From Nisaea acidiphila (lineage in GTDB: Bacteria > Pseudomonadota > Alphaproteobacteria > Thalassobaculales > Thalassobaculaceae), in the NCBI RefSeq assembly GCF_024662015.1, contig NZ_CP102480.1:4682002-4746001 (forward strand): a stretch of 64,000 nucleotides of DNA. The letters run 5' to 3'. A program made the position numbers and the translations under genes. The notes under the pieces were generated by a model. It ran no database searches. It was not told the DNA's origin and saw only the letters and a program-made list of their open reading frames with translations. Of the stretch, positions 50,915 to 59,577 are shown piece after piece. Within the stretch, counting starts at the first letter, position 1. Each line of letters opens with the position of its first letter.

Positions 50915-53557
50915 ATGCTTGGAAAGACGTTCGAAGCGGGCGCAGTCGAACAGACTCTGTACGAGAATTGGGAGAAGGCCGGCGCTTTCGCCGCGCATCC
51001 CGGCTCCGACAAGGTCCCCTATACCATCATGATGCCGCCGCCGAACGTTACCGGCAGCCTGCATATGGGCCATGCGCTTACCTTCACGATCCAGGACATT
51101 CTGATCCGCTACAAGCGCAAGACCGGCAAGGACGCGCTCTGGCAGCCAGGTACGGACCATGCCGGCATCGCGACCCAGTCTGTGGTCGAGCGTCAGCTCG
51201 CGGAAAAGCAGATCAACCGGCGCGATCTCGGTCGTGAGGCTTTCGTCGAAAAAGTTTGGGAATGGAAGGCCGAATCCGGCGGCACCATTACGAAACAGCT
51301 TCGTGCCCTCGGCGCCTCGCCGGACTGGCCGCGCGAACGCTTCACCATGGACGAGGGCTGCTCCGATGCGGTCCTGAAAGTCTTCGTCGACCTCTACAAG
51401 AAGGGCCTGATCTACAAGGACAAACGCCTTGTTAACTGGGATCCCAAATTGCACACGGCGATCTCCGATCTTGAAGTGCAGCAGGTCGATAGCAAGGGGC
51501 ACCTTTGGTACTTCCGGTACCCATTGGAAGATAATCCCGATCAATTCATCACGGTCGCCACCACGCGGCCTGAAACCATGCTCGGAGACAGCGGCGTCGC
51601 GGTGCACCCGGAAGACGAGCGCTATAAAGACCTGGTTGGGAAAAATGTGGTGCTGCCCCTTGTCGGCCGCCGCATCCCGATCGTGGCCGACGAGTATTCC
51701 GATCCGGAGAAAGGCTCCGGCGCGGTCAAGATGACCCCGGCCCACGATTTCAATGATTTCGAGGTCGGCCGTCGGCACGATCTTGAGATGATCAATGTCT
51801 TCGACAGCCATGCGCGTATCAACGAGAACGCGCCGGAGGCCTATCGCGGGCTGGATCGGTTCGAAGCACGCAAGAAAGTCGTTGCCGACATGGAAGCGGC
51901 GGGCCTTCTGGAGCAGATCGAGGAGATCCAGCACACGGTGCCGCACGGCGACCGTTCCGGCGTCGAGATCGAACCGTGGCTGACCGACCAGTGGTACTGC
52001 GACGCGGTGACCCTGGCGAAGCCGGCGATCGAGGCGGTCGAGACCGGTAAGACCGAGTTCGTGCCGAAGAACTGGGAAAACACCTATTTCGAATGGATGC
52101 GCAACATCCAGCCCTGGTGCATCTCGCGCCAGCTCTGGTGGGGCCACCAGATCCCGGCCTGGTACGGGCCGGACGGCGAGGTTTTCGTCGAGGAGTCGGA
52201 AGACGCCGCGAATGCTGCCGCCAAGGCGCATTACGGCAAGGACACCGAGCTGACCCGGGACGAGGACGTCCTCGATACCTGGTTCTCCTCCGCACTCTGG
52301 CCGTTCTCCACCCTCGGCTGGCCGGAAGAGACGCCGGAGCTTGAGCGTTATTACCCGGGTGACGTGCTCGTCACTGGGTTCGACATCATCTTCTTCTGGG
52401 TCGCCCGGATGATGATGATGGGCATCCATTTCATGGGCGAGGTGCCGTTCAAGACGGTCTATATCCACGCCCTGGTGCGCGACCAGCACGGCGCGAAGAT
52501 GTCCAAGTCCAAGGGCAACGTGATGGATCCGCTGGACCTGGTCGAAAAATTCGGCACGGACGCGCTGCGCTTCACGCTCGCCGCGATGGCCGCGCAGGGC
52601 CGCGACATCAAGCTGGCCGAGAGCCGGATCGAGGGCTACCGCAATTTCGCGACCAAGCTCTGGAACGCCGCCCGCTACGCCGAGATGAACGAGTGCAAAT
52701 GGGATGCCTCGTTCGATCCGAAATCGGCGGAACACACGGTCAACCGCTGGATTATCTCGGAACTGGCCGCGACCGAGGCGAAGGTTTCCAAAGCGATCGA
52801 CGAGTACCGCTTCAACGAGGCCGCGGGCGCGCTCTACCAGTTCATCTGGGGCACCTTCTGCGACTGGTATGTCGAGTTCACCAAGCCGATTCTCTCCAGT
52901 GCCGATGCGGGCGCCGCGGCGGAAACGCGGACGGTGACGGCCTGGACGCTTATGCAGGCGGTCAATCTGCTCAACCCGCTGATGCCCTATATCACCGAAG
53001 AGCTCTGGGGCGCTTTTGGCGGAGAGGGGCAATTGATTACGACGGCCTGGCCGCAGGACCTCGCGGCTGCTGCGGATGCGGGTGCCGTCGCCGAAATGGA
53101 CTGGGTCGTCCGTCTGATTTCCGAGATCCGCTCGATCCGGTCGGAAATGAACGTCCCGGCAGGCGCCAAGATCGCTCTTCTGCTGAAGGACATGTCGTCA
53201 GAGACAAAAGCGCGTCTCGAGGGCCATCGCGACGTGATCCTGCGCCTTGCGCGCCTTGAGAGCGCCGAAGCCGCTGAAGAGATCCCGTCCGGCGCCGTGC
53301 AGGGCGTGATCGATGAAGCGGTAATCCTGCTGCCAATCGCAGATGTGGTCGATCTTTCCCATGAGCGCCAGCGGCTGGAGAAAGATCTCGGCAAATTGGA
53401 CGGCGAGATCATGAAGCTGGACAAGAAGCTCTCGAACGAGAGTTTCGTTGCCCGGGCCCCGGCGGAGGTCGTCGAGGAGAACAGGGAACGATTGGCGGAA
53501 GAAAGGGCCCGGCGCGACAAGCTCGCCGCCGCCCTCGAGCGGATCGCCGCACTCTAG
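50915..53557 (+). CDS. valS: Valyl-tRNA synthetase
   Basis: This 880-residue class I synthetase has PPPNVTGSLHMGHAL (HIGH equivalent HMGH, about 50-53), the editing domain with TTRPETMLGD, and AKMSKSKGN (about 528). A C-terminal coiled-coil arm (about 815-880) binds tRNA, as in ValS. The frame is open to 50855, but the ATG at 50915 (MLGKTFE) matches the family start. Confidence 0.97.
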   Translation: MLGKTFEAGAVEQTLYENWEKAGAFAAHPGSDKVPYTIMMPPPNVTGSLHMGHALTFTIQDILIRYKRKTGKDALWQPGTDHAGIATQSVVERQLAEKQINRRDLGREAFVEKVWEWKAESGGTITKQLRALGASPDWPRERFTMDEGCSDAVLKVFVDLYKKGLIYKDKRLVNWDPKLHTAISDLEVQQVDSKGHLWYFRYPLEDNPDQFITVATTRPETMLGDSGVAVHPEDERYKDLVGKNVVLPLVGRRIPIVADEYSDPEKGSGAVKMTPAHDFNDFEVGRRHDLEMINVFDSHARINENAPEAYRGLDRFEARKKVVADMEAAGLLEQIEEIQHTVPHGDRSGVEIEPWLTDQWYCDAVTLAKPAIEAVETGKTEFVPKNWENTYFEWMRNIQPWCISRQLWWGHQIPAWYGPDGEVFVEESEDAANAAAKAHYGKDTELTRDEDVLDTWFSSALWPFSTLGWPEETPELERYYPGDVLVTGFDIIFFWVARMMMMGIHFMGEVPFKTVYIHALVRDQHGAKMSKSKGNVMDPLDLVEKFGTDALRFTLAAMAAQGRDIKLAESRIEGYRNFATKLWNAARYAEMNECKWDASFDPKSAEHTVNRWIISELAATEAKVSKAIDEYRFNEAAGALYQFIWGTFCDWYVEFTKPILSSADAGAAAETRTVTAWTLMQAVNLLNPLMPYITEELWGAFGGEGQLITTAWPQDLAAAADAGAVAEMDWVVRLISEIRSIRSEMNVPAGAKIALLLKDMSSETKARLEGHRDVILRLARLESAEAAEEIPSGAVQGVIDEAVILLPIADVVDLSHERQRLEKDLGKLDGEIMKLDKKLSNESFVARAPAEVVEENRERLAEERARRDKLAAALERIAAL

Positions 53558-53570
53558 ATCTCACACTCCG

Positions 53571-54017
53571 TTATTCAGGAGCGTATTCCCAGAGCCCGCG
53601 CTTTTCGGCGCGGGCTTTGTCTTCCGCGGGTCGGTAGGCTTCGCCGGATTCGTCCGCGACGGCCCAGCCGGCCCGCACCATTTCGTTCGCCAGATCCTTG
53701 TTGGCGACGATGCATCGGGCATTGTAGCTCTGAATGGCCTGGCAACGGGCCTGTTTGCGGTCAGCCAATTCTTTCAGGTATGTCCGGGCCGCCGCGCCGC
53801 AGAGCCAGGGCAGCGAACCGCGGAGGCATTTCTGCCGCGGCCCCGGCGCGACGATGCCGAACAGCCGGATCACCTTGTTGTCGATCTGTATCGTTCCGGC
53901 ATCGATAACCCGCGCTTCGCCCTCGATCACGACGGGCTTCTTGTCGGCTGCAAAAGCTGTCGCCGGTAACGCGGCAAAGAACAAGGACATCAACAGTTTG
54001 ACGGCGACGGCACGCAT
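53571..54017 (-). CDS. Secreted thermonuclease-like (SNase fold) protein
   Basis: This 148-residue protein has a signal peptide (about 1-24, ending TAFAAD) and a compact SNase-like OB domain: GEARVIDAGTIQIDNKVIRLFGIVAP..., AARTYLKEL, VGWAVA-type turn and AYRPAEDKARAEKRGLWEY. The usual catalytic Arg/Glu/Arg set is not clearly complete (IRLFGI keeps one Arg), so nuclease activity is uncertain. The ATG at 54017 has GGAGGG upstream. It is 16 bases after the HAD gene in the same transcript. Confidence 0.78.
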   Translation of the reverse strand: MRAVAVKLLMSLFFAALPATAFAADKKPVVIEGEARVIDAGTIQIDNKVIRLFGIVAPGPRQKCLRGSLPWLCGAAARTYLKELADRKQARCQAIQSYNARCIVANKDLANEMVRAGWAVADESGEAYRPAEDKARAEKRGLWEYAPE

Positions 54018-54033
54018 GGCGGCCCTCCGCAAC

Positions 54034-54939
54034 TCAGATGGATGACGCGATGAAATCAGGCCAGATTCCGCATTCTTCCGCAAGTGCCAGGGGATCGCGC
54101 CCCCGGGTGAAGCCGGTTTCGACGAGCAGTGTCTTCATCCCGAGATTGCGTCCGCCGAGTACATCCGTGTGCAGGGTGTCTCCGACGCATAGAATTCTCT
54201 CCGGCAAGATTTGCGCGAGGTCGCGGAGAGCATGGCGGTAAATGTCGGGAAACGGCTTCCCGAGGAAGAGTGGCTCGATACCCGTTTCGTCCGCGAGCCA
54301 GTGCGCGAGGTATCCTGGCTCCAGGCTCATCTCCTCGCTATAGGGCGCGGTGACGTCCGGATTGCAGACGACGACCGGACGGGGCCTTTCCCGGAAGCTT
54401 TCGATGACCGGCAGAAATGCCTGACGGCGAAATTCGCCGCAATCCATCAGCAGGAGACCCGCGGCGTCGTCGATCTCTATCCCGCCGGCTGTCCAGGTAC
54501 GGGCCTGAAGAGGACCGGGGGGCAGGGGCAGAGGATCGAGCCCGATCGCGGCCCAGATACCGTCTCCGGTGTCCCGGGCCATATCTCCGAGCAGGCTGAG
54601 CCCGGCATAGATCTCATCATCGTCGAAGTGGTAACCGCGGCGCCGGTGGCTCTCCAGCATCGCGGAGAGTGTTTTCGAGCCGTCATTGGAGATCACTCTG
54701 ATCTTCGCCCCGACATCCCGTATTGCCGCATAGGCGGGCGGTCCAGCGGGAATGACGGGGGGGCCGAGGCTCAGAACTCCGAAATTGTCGAGAATGACCG
54801 CATCGAAGTCACCGATGATCTCGGCAATCCCCGAAATGCGCCGGGGCTCGACAGGAGGCGGGGCGGGCGGCAATCGGTGCGCCCATTTCAGGTATCCGGC
54901 CCAGGCTTCCTCGAAGCTGAGAGGCTCCATATCGAGCAT
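54034..54939 (-). CDS. HAD-superfamily class IIA hydrolase (TIGR01459-type)
   Basis: This 301-residue protein resembles NagD-like/TIGR01459 HAD phosphatases. Motif I is DAVILDNFGVL, where the acid-base Asp of DxD is replaced by Phe as in many members of this group (DxWG); VISNDGSK is motif II and GKPFPDIY with CVGDTLHTDVLGGRNLG is motif III/IV. It is likely a sugar-phosphate or nucleotide phosphatase. ATG 54939 follows GGAG; ATG 54930 is an alternative. Confidence 0.82.
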   Translation of the reverse strand: MLDMEPLSFEEAWAGYLKWAHRLPPAPPPVEPRRISGIAEIIGDFDAVILDNFGVLSLGPPVIPAGPPAYAAIRDVGAKIRVISNDGSKTLSAMLESHRRRGYHFDDDEIYAGLSLLGDMARDTGDGIWAAIGLDPLPLPPGPLQARTWTAGGIEIDDAAGLLLMDCGEFRRQAFLPVIESFRERPRPVVVCNPDVTAPYSEEMSLEPGYLAHWLADETGIEPLFLGKPFPDIYRHALRDLAQILPERILCVGDTLHTDVLGGRNLGMKTLLVETGFTRGRDPLALAEECGIWPDFIASSI

Positions 54940-55078
54940 GCGGTGTCGTCTCCACTTGATGATTTCCGGAACCGGACCGGTTCCGTGACGGAGCCGCTCG
55001 CCGATTGCGTTAGATCGTAGCGCGCGGTTAATGTGAAGGTCATTCCTTACAGGCAGATGAACGAGGCTGCCAGTACGC

Positions 55079-55258
55079 ATGACCGACGATCAGAACGGAA
55101 CCGAAGAGGAGGGAGAACGCCGCCGCTGGCGGGTGTCCGAATTTATCGGTCTCGGCTTTTTCCTTCTCGCCGCGGCCGCGATTCTTCCCCTGGTCCGCGA
55201 CAGTTACATCCTGCAAGACGTCTGGGTCGCGGTCTGCGGCGCCATCGGCCTCAACTGA
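55079..55258 (+). CDS. Small single-pass membrane protein, 59 residues
   Basis: A 60-codon frame (ATG at 55079, TGA at 55256) encodes a charged head, MTDDQNGTEEEGERRRW, then a hydrophobic helix SEFIGLGFFLLAAAAILPLV and a short tail. It starts 35 bases before the stop-to-start gap to the M81 peptidase gene. The codon pattern is coding-like. No function is recognised. Confidence 0.6.
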   Translation: MTDDQNGTEEEGERRRWRVSEFIGLGFFLLAAAAILPLVRDSYILQDVWVAVCGAIGLN

Positions 55259-55292
55259 GTACATATCCTTCTGACCGGCCCGGAGTATTTCA

Positions 55293-56795
55293 ATGGCGCG
55301 GATAATCATCGGCGGCTTCCAGCACGAGACGAACACCTTCGCCCCCAGCAAGGCCACGCTTGAGGCGTTCACCAGCCCCGGAAGCTGGCCGGCTCTGGTG
55401 ACCGGCGCGCCGCTCTTCGACGCGGTCAAAGGGATCAATATTTCGGTTGCGGGCTTCATCGGGGAGGCGCGGCGGCTTGGACACGAGCTGGTACCGACGA
55501 GCTGGGCCGCGGCCTCGCCGTCAGCGCATGTGACCGATGAGGCTTTCGAGCATATCGCGGGGCTGATCGTCGCGGGCGTGAAGGCGGCCCTGCCGGCGGA
55601 CGCACTTTATCTCTGCCTGCATGGTGCCATGGTGACGGAAAGCTTTGAGGATGGGGAGGGAGAGCTGATCCGCCGGATCCGGGAAGTGACCGGCCCCGAC
55701 CTGCCGATCCTCGCCAGTCTCGATCTGCATGCGAATGTGACGCCCGAAATGGTCGCGCGCGCCGACGGGCTTGATGCCTATCGGACCTACCCGCATATCG
55801 ACATGGCGGAAACGGGTGCGCGCGTTGCGCGGACGCTGGACGCGCGTCTGAAGAGCGGGAGTTCGAAGCCCGCTCGGGCCTTTGAGCAGATACCTTTCCT
55901 GATGCCGCTGGTCCGGCAATGCACGATGGCGGAACCGGCGGGACGGCTCTATGGGATGATCCCGGCCATCGAGGCCGAGCACAATGTGACCCTGGCCTTT
56001 GCGACCGGCTTCCCGGCGGCCGATATCTACCATTGCGGCGCCTCTGTTTTCGCCTATGGCGAGGATGATGTGTGCGTGAAACTCGCCGTGAAACAATTGG
56101 TTGATGCAATTAATGCGGTCGAGGCGGAATTCGCGGCGCAGCTGCCCGATCCCGACACGGCTGTCCGCGAGGCGATGCGGATCGCGGCGACCGCCGACAA
56201 GCCGGTTGTCATCGCCGACGTGCAGGACAATTCCGGCGGCGGAGGCGACAGCGATACAACGGGTCTCTTACGGGCGCTGATTTCGAACGGGGCCGAGGGA
56301 GCCGCAATTGGCCTGATCGTGGACCCGGCGGCTGCCGAAGCGGCGCATGCGGCCGGTGTCGGTGCCGAGATCACGCTCGGTCTCGGCGGCAAATCGAAAG
56401 TTCCCGGGGATGCGCCCTATGACGGAACGTTCCGGGTGGAGGCGCTTTCCGACGGGCAGTTTACCGCGACGGGGCCATTCTATTCCGGTTCCCACATGCG
56501 GCTCGGCCTCTCGGCCCGGCTTTCGATCGGCGGCGTGCAGATTGTGGTCGGCTCGCGCAAGGTGCAGATGGCGGACAGGATGATGTACCGCTTTCTCGGG
56601 ATCGAGCCGGAGGCCATGAAGATTCTCGGCAACAAGAGCTCGGTGCACTACCGCGCCGACTTCGCGCCGATCGCCGCGGAAATCATCGAATGCGCGGCAC
56701 CGGGACCGGTGCTGGCCGATCCGGGGGCACTACCCTGGAAACATCTCCGTCCCGGCCTCCGCGTGCGGCCGCTCGGAGAGCCGTTCGGGGGCTGA
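55293..56795 (+). CDS. M81 family metallopeptidase (MlrC/microcystinase C family)
   Basis: This 500-residue protein belongs to the M81 family. It begins MARIIIGGFQHETNTFAPSKATLE (His at 11 and following are metal-binding), continues with DALYLCLHGAMVTESFEDGEGEL (HGAM), DLPILASLDLHANVTPEMV and the C-terminal MlrC domain with DNSGGGGDSDTTGLL and SRKVQMADRMMY. Members open cyclic peptides or act on small amides; the true substrate is unknown. It is probably in a transcript with the small membrane protein. Confidence 0.85.
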   Translation: MARIIIGGFQHETNTFAPSKATLEAFTSPGSWPALVTGAPLFDAVKGINISVAGFIGEARRLGHELVPTSWAAASPSAHVTDEAFEHIAGLIVAGVKAALPADALYLCLHGAMVTESFEDGEGELIRRIREVTGPDLPILASLDLHANVTPEMVARADGLDAYRTYPHIDMAETGARVARTLDARLKSGSSKPARAFEQIPFLMPLVRQCTMAEPAGRLYGMIPAIEAEHNVTLAFATGFPAADIYHCGASVFAYGEDDVCVKLAVKQLVDAINAVEAEFAAQLPDPDTAVREAMRIAATADKPVVIADVQDNSGGGGDSDTTGLLRALISNGAEGAAIGLIVDPAAAEAAHAAGVGAEITLGLGGKSKVPGDAPYDGTFRVEALSDGQFTATGPFYSGSHMRLGLSARLSIGGVQIVVGSRKVQMADRMMYRFLGIEPEAMKILGNKSSVHYRADFAPIAAEIIECAAPGPVLADPGALPWKHLRPGLRVRPLGEPFGG

Positions 56796-56822
56796 GCGCT
56801 TCTGCGTTGAATACCAGCACAT

Positions 56823-56912
56823 CAATCGTCATTCCCGCGAAAGCGGGGACCCAGGGATCCCGGTCACCGCTCTATGTTCTCTGGGTCCCCACTTGCGTGA
56901 GGATGACGATTG
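56823..56912. repeat. Long palindromic intergenic repeat (REP-like)
   Basis: CAATCGTCATTCC (56823-56835) matches GGATGACGATTG (56901-56912), and GGGGACCCAG (56845-56854) matches CTGGGTCCCC (56881-56890), giving a stem-loop of about 90 bases with a bulged middle. The CGTCATTCCCGCGAAAGCGGG style is that of dispersed palindromic elements common in proteobacteria. It lies between convergent genes. Only one copy is visible in the window. Confidence 0.7.
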
Positions 56913-56943
56913 TATGGGATTGATTGAGGGGAATCGGAAGAGC

Positions 56944-57714
56944 TCAGGCCGCGAGTTCGATCCAGACCGGCGTGTGGTCGGAAGCTTTCGGCTTGCCGCG
57001 CGGTGCGCTGTCGATCCCCGACGCGCTGAGTCGGTCGGCGGCCTGCGGTGAGAGCAGAAGGTGGTCGATCCGCACCCCGTGATCGTTCTGCCAGGCGCCG
57101 CCCTGATAATCCCAGAAACTGTAGCGGTGCGGCGCGGTGTTATAGACCCGATAAGCGTCGACATAGCCGAGATGCAGGATCTCCCGGAAAGCCGCACGGG
57201 ATTCCGGCTGGCAGAGTGCATCGCTGGCCCAGGCTTCCGGATCGTGCACATCGACATCCGTCGGGATCACGTTGTAATCGCCGGCGAGAACGACCGGCGT
57301 TTCCGAAGCCAGAAGCTCCCCGGCACGAGCCTTGAGCCGTTTCATCCAGCCGAGCTTGTAAGGGAATTTCTCAGTTTCCACCGGGTTGCCGTTCGGCAGG
57401 TAGATGGTGGCGAAGCGGATGCCGTTGATCGTGCCTTCCGCATAGCGTGCCTGCTCGTCCGCGTCGTCTCCCGGCAGGCCTATAAGCGGATCCTCGATCG
57501 GGTGCTTCGAGAGGATGGCGACGCCGTTATAGCTTTTCTGCCCATGGATAAGCACCTTGTAGCCCCGTTCCTCGATCTCCAGGCGCGGAAAGTTCTCGTC
57601 GATTGTCTTGGTTTCCTGCAGCAGCGCGACGTCGGGCTGGAAGCCGTCGAGCCAATCCAGGACGTTGGGAAGGCGGGCCTTGATCGAGTTGACGTTCCAG
57701 GTGGCCACTTTCAT
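56944..57714 (-). CDS. xth: Exodeoxyribonuclease III
   Basis: This 256-residue AP endonuclease of the EEP superfamily has MKVATWNVNSIKARLPNVLDWL, LLQETKT (catalytic Glu), AGDYNVIPTDVDVHDP and RIDHLLLS...SDHTPVWI (catalytic His-Asp pair). It repairs abasic sites and 3' ends. Confidence 0.96.
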   Translation of the reverse strand: MKVATWNVNSIKARLPNVLDWLDGFQPDVALLQETKTIDENFPRLEIEERGYKVLIHGQKSYNGVAILSKHPIEDPLIGLPGDDADEQARYAEGTINGIRFATIYLPNGNPVETEKFPYKLGWMKRLKARAGELLASETPVVLAGDYNVIPTDVDVHDPEAWASDALCQPESRAAFREILHLGYVDAYRVYNTAPHRYSFWDYQGGAWQNDHGVRIDHLLLSPQAADRLSASGIDSAPRGKPKASDHTPVWIELAA

Positions 57715-57812
57715 GAGCAGAACCGTTCAGGCTGGAGATTCGGAGGAGGGGCCATACTGCCCGCACACATGCCCCCGGCCAAGCCGGTTCTCGCCAGCCG
57801 CCGGAAACCGGA

Positions 57813-58202
57813 TCAGATGGAGAAGGAGGTGCCGCAGCCGCAGGAGGACGAGGCGTTCGGATTCGTCACCTGGAAGTAGGCGCCGAGCAGTTCCTCGACA
57901 TAATCCAGCTCGCCGCCGTTGAGAAGATCGAGTGACGTATCGTCCACCACGACCGTCACGCCGTGACTGACGAAGGTATGATCGTCTTCCTTGACCTCGT
58001 CGTCGAAGCCGAAATCGTACTGGAAGCCGGAGCAGCCGCCGCCCTCGACGGCGACACGCATGAATTTGGTCTCGCCGTGCTCTTCCATCGTCAGCATCCT
58101 GGTGATGCGTTTCGCCGCGCTCTCGCTCAGGCCGAAAGTACGGCCGCCCGTGGAGGGGGCCGGAGATCCGTTCTCGACAGTGCTGTTTTCGGCGAGGCTC
58201 AT
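57813..58202 (-). CDS. erpA: Iron-sulfur insertion protein ErpA/IscA type
   Basis: This 129-residue A-type carrier has the three cysteines Cys57 (GGGCSGFQY), Cys121 and Cys123 (SSSCGCGTSF). It delivers [4Fe-4S] or [2Fe-2S] clusters to apoproteins. The Pro/Ser-rich N-terminal extension is unusual. The ATG at 58202 is chosen; an earlier in-frame ATG at 58238 is less likely. It lies 98 bases upstream of xth on the same strand. Confidence 0.92.
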   Translation of the reverse strand: MSLAENSTVENGSPAPSTGGRTFGLSESAAKRITRMLTMEEHGETKFMRVAVEGGGCSGFQYDFGFDDEVKEDDHTFVSHGVTVVVDDTSLDLLNGGELDYVEELLGAYFQVTNPNASSSCGCGTSFSI

Positions 58203-58368
58203 GGCCGCTCCAGACGGATAGAGGCGATTGACGATCAATTATGCACGCTCTGACCAGAAAAGTAATGTTTCCCTAGGCAAATTCAATCCATTTCGGGGTT
58301 CTCGCATTGCGCGGGGGCCTGCCGGGGAGTAGGTTCCGCCAAGTTCGAATCGCAGCCGGCCCGCCGTC

Positions 58369-59577
58369 ATGCCCGAGTCCCAGAATTGGACCCTTAAACA
58401 GCAGTTTGCTCCTTATGCGGAGGATTACGGCAACAGCCGCGGCCGGCAGCATCCGGAGCCGGAGGCGCGCGAGCGGACGCCGTTCCAGCGCGACCGCGAC
58501 AGGATCCTGCATTCCGGTGCCTTCCGTCGGCTCGAATACAAGACCCAGGTCTTCGTCTATCACGAGGGCGATTATTACCGAACCCGGCTTACCCACAGCC
58601 TGGAGGTCGCGCAGATCGCGCGCTCGATCAGCCGCTCGCTCGGGCTCAACGAAGACCTCGCGGAAGCGCTCGCGCTGGCGCACGATCTCGGGCACACGCC
58701 GTTCGGCCATGCCGGTGAGGACGGACTGGATGCGGTCATGGCACCCTATGGCGGCTTCGATCACAATGTGCAGACGGTGCGCGTGCTGACGCTGCTGGAG
58801 CAGCGCTACGCGGCCTTTGACGGGCTCAATCCGACATGGGAAACGCTTGAGGGAATTATCAAGCATAACGGTCCGCTGGTCGGACCGGGGCTGGAGGGCG
58901 AGGTGCCCCCGATCATTGCCGAACTCGACGATAAACTTCATTTGCAGTTGGGCGGGTACGCCAGCGCGGAAGCGCAGGTTGCGGCCATTTCCGACGATAT
59001 AGCCTATCACACGCACGATATCGACGACGCGCTGCATGCAAATCTTTTCGCAATCGAAACATTGCGGGAGGCGCCGATCGCCGGAGATATCGTCGCGGAG
59101 GTGCAAGCCTCTTATGGCGATCTTTCGAACACGCGCCTGGTGCAGGAGATTGTCCGCAGGCTGATCGGCATGATGGTCGAGGATCTTCTGAGCGAGAGCC
59201 GGAAGCGGCTCGCCGAATACAATCCGCGCTCCGCCGACGATATCCGGCAGGCGCCGGTGCCGATCATCGCCTTTTCGCCAGACATGGAAGCGCGAAATAA
59301 GGCTTTGAAAAAGTTCCTGTTTCAGAACATGTACCGGCATTACAAGGTAAACCGGATGGCCAGCAAGGCCCGCCGAGTCGTGAAAGAAATGTTCGAACTC
59401 CTGATGAACGAGCCGAACTGCCTGCCGGCGCAGTGGCAGCGCACCGGCAACGATCAGCCCGGGGATATCGACAAACCCAAGCAGGCACGCCTCATTGCCG
59501 ACTATATCGCTGGCATGACAGATCGTTATGCAATGATCGAACATGCCCGTCTCTTTGACCTGAACGCGAAGACATAA
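58369..59577 (+). CDS. dgt: Deoxyguanosinetriphosphate triphosphohydrolase-like protein
   Basis: This 402-residue HD-domain enzyme has RTRLTHSLEVAQIARSI (His76) and LALAHDLGHTPFGHAGEDGL (His105-Asp106), plus FDHNVQTVR. It hydrolyses dNTPs to nucleosides and triphosphate. It is the first gene of the dgt-argS-SPOR-nagZ-M50 block; argS starts immediately after its stop. Confidence 0.95.
   Translation: MPESQNWTLKQQFAPYAEDYGNSRGRQHPEPEARERTPFQRDRDRILHSGAFRRLEYKTQVFVYHEGDYYRTRLTHSLEVAQIARSISRSLGLNEDLAEALALAHDLGHTPFGHAGEDGLDAVMAPYGGFDHNVQTVRVLTLLEQRYAAFDGLNPTWETLEGIIKHNGPLVGPGLEGEVPPIIAELDDKLHLQLGGYASAEAQVAAISDDIAYHTHDIDDALHANLFAIETLREAPIAGDIVAEVQASYGDLSNTRLVQEIVRRLIGMMVEDLLSESRKRLAEYNPRSADDIRQAPVPIIAFSPDMEARNKALKKFLFQNMYRHYKVNRMASKARRVVKEMFELLMNEPNCLPAQWQRTGNDQPGDIDKPKQARLIADYIAGMTDRYAMIEHARLFDLNAKT

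Noticed and set aside
50016..51012. Ser/Gly- and Arg/Leu-repeat proteins on the minus strand
   Set aside because: They are mirror frames of the PopZ Glu/Pro repeat; the forward frame has the conserved PopZ ends.
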